Source: Acephala macrosclerotiorum (taxonomy: Eukaryota; Ascomycota; Leotiomycetes; Helotiales; Mollisiaceae). Taken from it: a stretch of 12,557 nt of DNA. Each line of letters starts with the position of its first letter. Positions within the stretch are counted from its first letter, which is position 1. Both the position numbers and the translations under genes were made by a program. The DNA lies in contig MU119923.1 in NCBI GenBank assembly GCA_014904845.1, positions 1 to 12,557 of the forward strand, read 5' to 3'. Shown piece after piece: positions 10,857 to 12,557 of the stretch. The notes beneath the pieces are model-generated. The model was not told where the DNA came from. It searched no databases and worked only from the letters and a program-made list of their open reading frames with translations.

Positions 10857-10902
10857 TAATCGATAATATTATTTTTAATATTAAAAATAATATTATTAAT
10901 TA
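10857..10902. repeat. 46-base palindrome with one CG/TA mismatch
   Basis: Bases 10863..10896 form a perfect 34-base palindrome centred between 10879 and 10880. The next two pairs fail (CG at 10861..10862 opposite TA at 10897..10898), then four more pairs match. At a pairing chance of about 0.41, a perfect 17-bp arm is expected about 0.003 times in the window, so it is unlikely to be random, though AT patterning raises that figure. The arms look related further out with small gaps. It could extrude as a cruciform; function is unknown. Confidence 0.75.
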
Positions 10903-11955
10903 TTTAAATAATTTTTTAAAAAATAAATTACAATTATTTTCTCGTTTTATAAATTCGAATTTATAATTAAATTTCAAATTATAAAAAAAACGATATAATT
11001 AAACAAATTTTTAATAAAAATATTTTATTAAAAATAAATAATTATTATTATTTATTATAATAATTAAAAAATAATTAATTTTACGTTTAAATAAAATATA
11101 TTAATATTTAAAAAAAAAAATACAAAAAATAATAATATTTAAATAAATCGAATTTTAATATATATTTATAAACGAATATTTTATTAATAATTTTATTAAA
11201 CTTTTATTCAAAAATAAATTATTTACTAAATTATTAATCGATTTATCGTTTTAATATTTTTAAAAAACTTTTAATATTATATAATTTTTAATAAAAAAAT
11301 TTTTTTTTCAATTAAAAATATAATTTTATATAAATTTAAATACTTATAACAAATATTTTTTTATATCGAAAACGCGAATTAAAAAAATAAACAAATTTTA
11401 TTATACGCTTATAAAATTACAATCAAATTATATAAAATCTCTTATTAAATTAATTCGCATATTATATTAAAACGCATTTATAATAAAATATAATTTTTAT
11501 TTATTATTACAATTTTTTTTAAATAATTTTAAATATATTTTTAAATGAAAAATTTGTATTTTATTTATATGATTATTTATAATAATAATTAAATCAAATT
11601 ATTTCAAATTTATTAAAAAAAATAATAATAAAAACAAATATTAATTTTAATTATTTAATAATTTCTAATATTAAAACTTTGAACGATTTTTTTTTATTCG
11701 ACGAAATTTATATTATATTTTATTTATTACGATATTTATTCGAATATTATATTAATACGAACGAAAAAAACGAAATAATTTCTTCGTATAAATATAATAA
11801 ATCTTTTTAGTTTTTAATAATTTAATTTATAAAATTCGTCGATAATTAAAAAAAAAAACGAATTAAAATTATATTTTTTTTTAAAAATTTTTATTTATTT
11901 AATAATTTTTAAATCGAATTTTTAAATCGTAAAATAATAAAAAAAACGAAAAAAA
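10903..11955. other. Gene-free AT-rich DNA, non-CpG C in excess
   Basis: Nothing gene-like is seen. In 11401..12000 the counts are 5 non-CpG G, 15 C and 19 CpG, the C-keeping bias of the right half. A CpG group lies at 11684..11790, mostly ACGA, TCGA and TCGT words. Confidence 0.6.
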
Positions 11956-12030
11956 TTAAAAAATTAAAAAATTAAAATTTATAAACGTAATAAAAATTAA
12001 TATATTTTATATTAAAAATAAAAATAAAAA
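11956..12030. repeat. Short A-rich tandem units, periods 8 and 6
   Basis: TTAAAAAA recurs with an 8-base period at 11956, 11964 and 11972, the last copy cut short. A further stretch shows TAAAAA three times at 12013..12030. These are small microsatellite-like runs without evident function. Confidence 0.55.
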
Positions 12031-12546
12031 TTAAATTAAAATTAAAAATTATTAAAAAAAATATTATAATACGTTTAAACGATTATTTATATAAAAATTA
12101 ATAAAAAAATCGAACTTGAAATTTATAATTATTAAAATTATTAAAATTAATACTTTTAATTTATTTATTAATTTTATTTAAAATATTATATTTAATTAAA
12201 TATAAATTATTAATTACTTTAAAAAAACTTGTATAATATATATTTTAATAAAATTTTCAAATAATTATAAAATATTTTTTATTTTAAAAATTAAATAAAT
12301 TAATTATAAAATTTTAAAAAATTTTAAAAATTCGATTTTCTATTATTAATATTATTACAATTTAATAAATTTTTCTTTTAAATATCGTTTATTAATAAAA
12401 AAAAACGTACTTATTAATTATAATAATTCGATTACGTAATTTTAATTAAAAATTAAAATAAATTTAATTAAAATAATAAAATTAATAAAAAATATTAATA
12501 TTATTATATTAATTATAAAAAAAAAAATTTAATTCGAATTATAAAA
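12031..12546. other. Gene-free AT-rich DNA to the right edge
   Basis: No gene, RNA or clear repeat family is seen. A 13-base word, TCGATTACGTAAT, at 12428..12440 also occurs at 6622..6634. A weak 9-base doubling (ATTATTAAA) lies at 12128..12145. Confidence 0.6.
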
Positions 12547-12557
12547 TTTTTTTTTTT
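12547..12557. repeat. T11 homopolymer at the right edge
   Basis: The window ends within or at a run of 11 T. Together with the A17 at the other end it may mark contig limits set by homopolymers, or the run may continue beyond the window. Confidence 0.8.

Larger units (their letters stand above)
1..12557. other. Gene-free AT-rich block with C and G kept mainly in CpG
   Basis: Nine hand-counted 600-base samples hold 168 CpG, 135 other C and 110 other G, so about 10.8% G+C with CpG roughly ten times the expected count. GG and CC steps are nearly absent: I found nine, near 2848, 5174, 5531, 6008, 6464, 7596, 7605, 9243 and 10501. TpA is not depleted (23 TpA against 21 ApT in 7861..7980). Known: RIP in ascomycetes turns C to T, most often in CpA, and leaves AT-rich, stop-filled DNA. 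Inferred: this is an exhausted RIP block, where after the favoured targets were used up mainly CpG remained. Alternatives are unusual intergenic DNA of an anaerobic fungus or an insect. The absence of genes is firm; the cause is not. Confidence 0.6.

Noticed and set aside
12428..12440. bZIP-type sites, since ATTACGTAAT occurs near 5178, 6625 and 12431, two of them within a shared 13-base word
   Set aside because: Short CpG-centred palindromes flanked by A and T are expected in this composition, and no spacing or gene context supports binding.
1..12557. Bisulfite-converted sequence, which also leaves C only in CpG
   Set aside because: Conversion would remove non-CpG C from one strand and leave normal G. 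Here both are low and G+C is about 11% overall.
1..12557. Mitochondrial, plastid or reduced endosymbiont DNA of very low G+C
   Set aside because: Those carry dense genes or recognisable RNAs, and none is known to me for a tenfold CpG excess; over 12.5 kb not one gene is seen.
1..12557. CRISPR array, telomere repeat, satellite array or terminal inverted repeats of a transposon
   Set aside because: No regularly spaced long repeat, no TTAGGG-like run, no tandem satellite and no matching long ends were found on reading both strands; very diverged copies cannot be ruled out by eye.

Overview
This window is almost pure A+T. Hand counts over nine 600-base samples give about 10.8% G+C (581 of 5400 bases). 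I see no gene of any kind: no credible protein-coding region, tRNA, rRNA, CRISPR array or intact mobile element. Stops are dense in all six frames. The only open frame above 60 codons (1181..1369) begins at TTG, has no ATG, and is about what chance allows.

The base pattern itself is the signal. Surviving C and G sit mostly in CpG: 168 CpG in the sampled 5400 bases against about 16 expected from C and G content, an excess near tenfold. Only nine GG or CC steps were found by eye in the whole window. This is the opposite of DNA that loses methylated CpG. It fits DNA in which nearly every C outside CpG has become T on one strand or the other. The best-known process of that kind is repeat-induced point mutation (RIP) in filamentous ascomycete fungi, which prefers CpA and hits CpG less often. 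My leading reading is therefore a fully eroded AT-rich block (old transposons, possibly pericentromeric or centromeric) of an ascomycete, at roughly 0.55 confidence. Alternatives are extremely AT-rich intergenic DNA of anaerobic gut fungi, a CpG-rich insect genome such as a bee, or an unknown organism.

Layout: 1..4200 keeps more non-CpG G than C. It contains a small GC-rich island with a 14-base-spaced motif (724..759), the lone open frame, a 9-base tandem repeat (1857..1901), a block of long homopolymers (2341..2518) and an A-rich simple-sequence tract (2725..2835). Around 4.2-4.8 kb the strand bias flips, and from there to the end non-CpG C outnumbers G about three to one. A CpG-dense patch with two ACGCGT sites lies at 3970..4072 and a broader one at 6361..6720. 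The right half is the most eroded part and holds a 46-base near-perfect palindrome at 10857..10902. The window begins with A17 and ends with T11.

Nothing here forms a pathway or operon. The interest lies in the mutational record: the CpG-only survival, the strand switch, and two places where copies of a repeat differ by CG versus TA.
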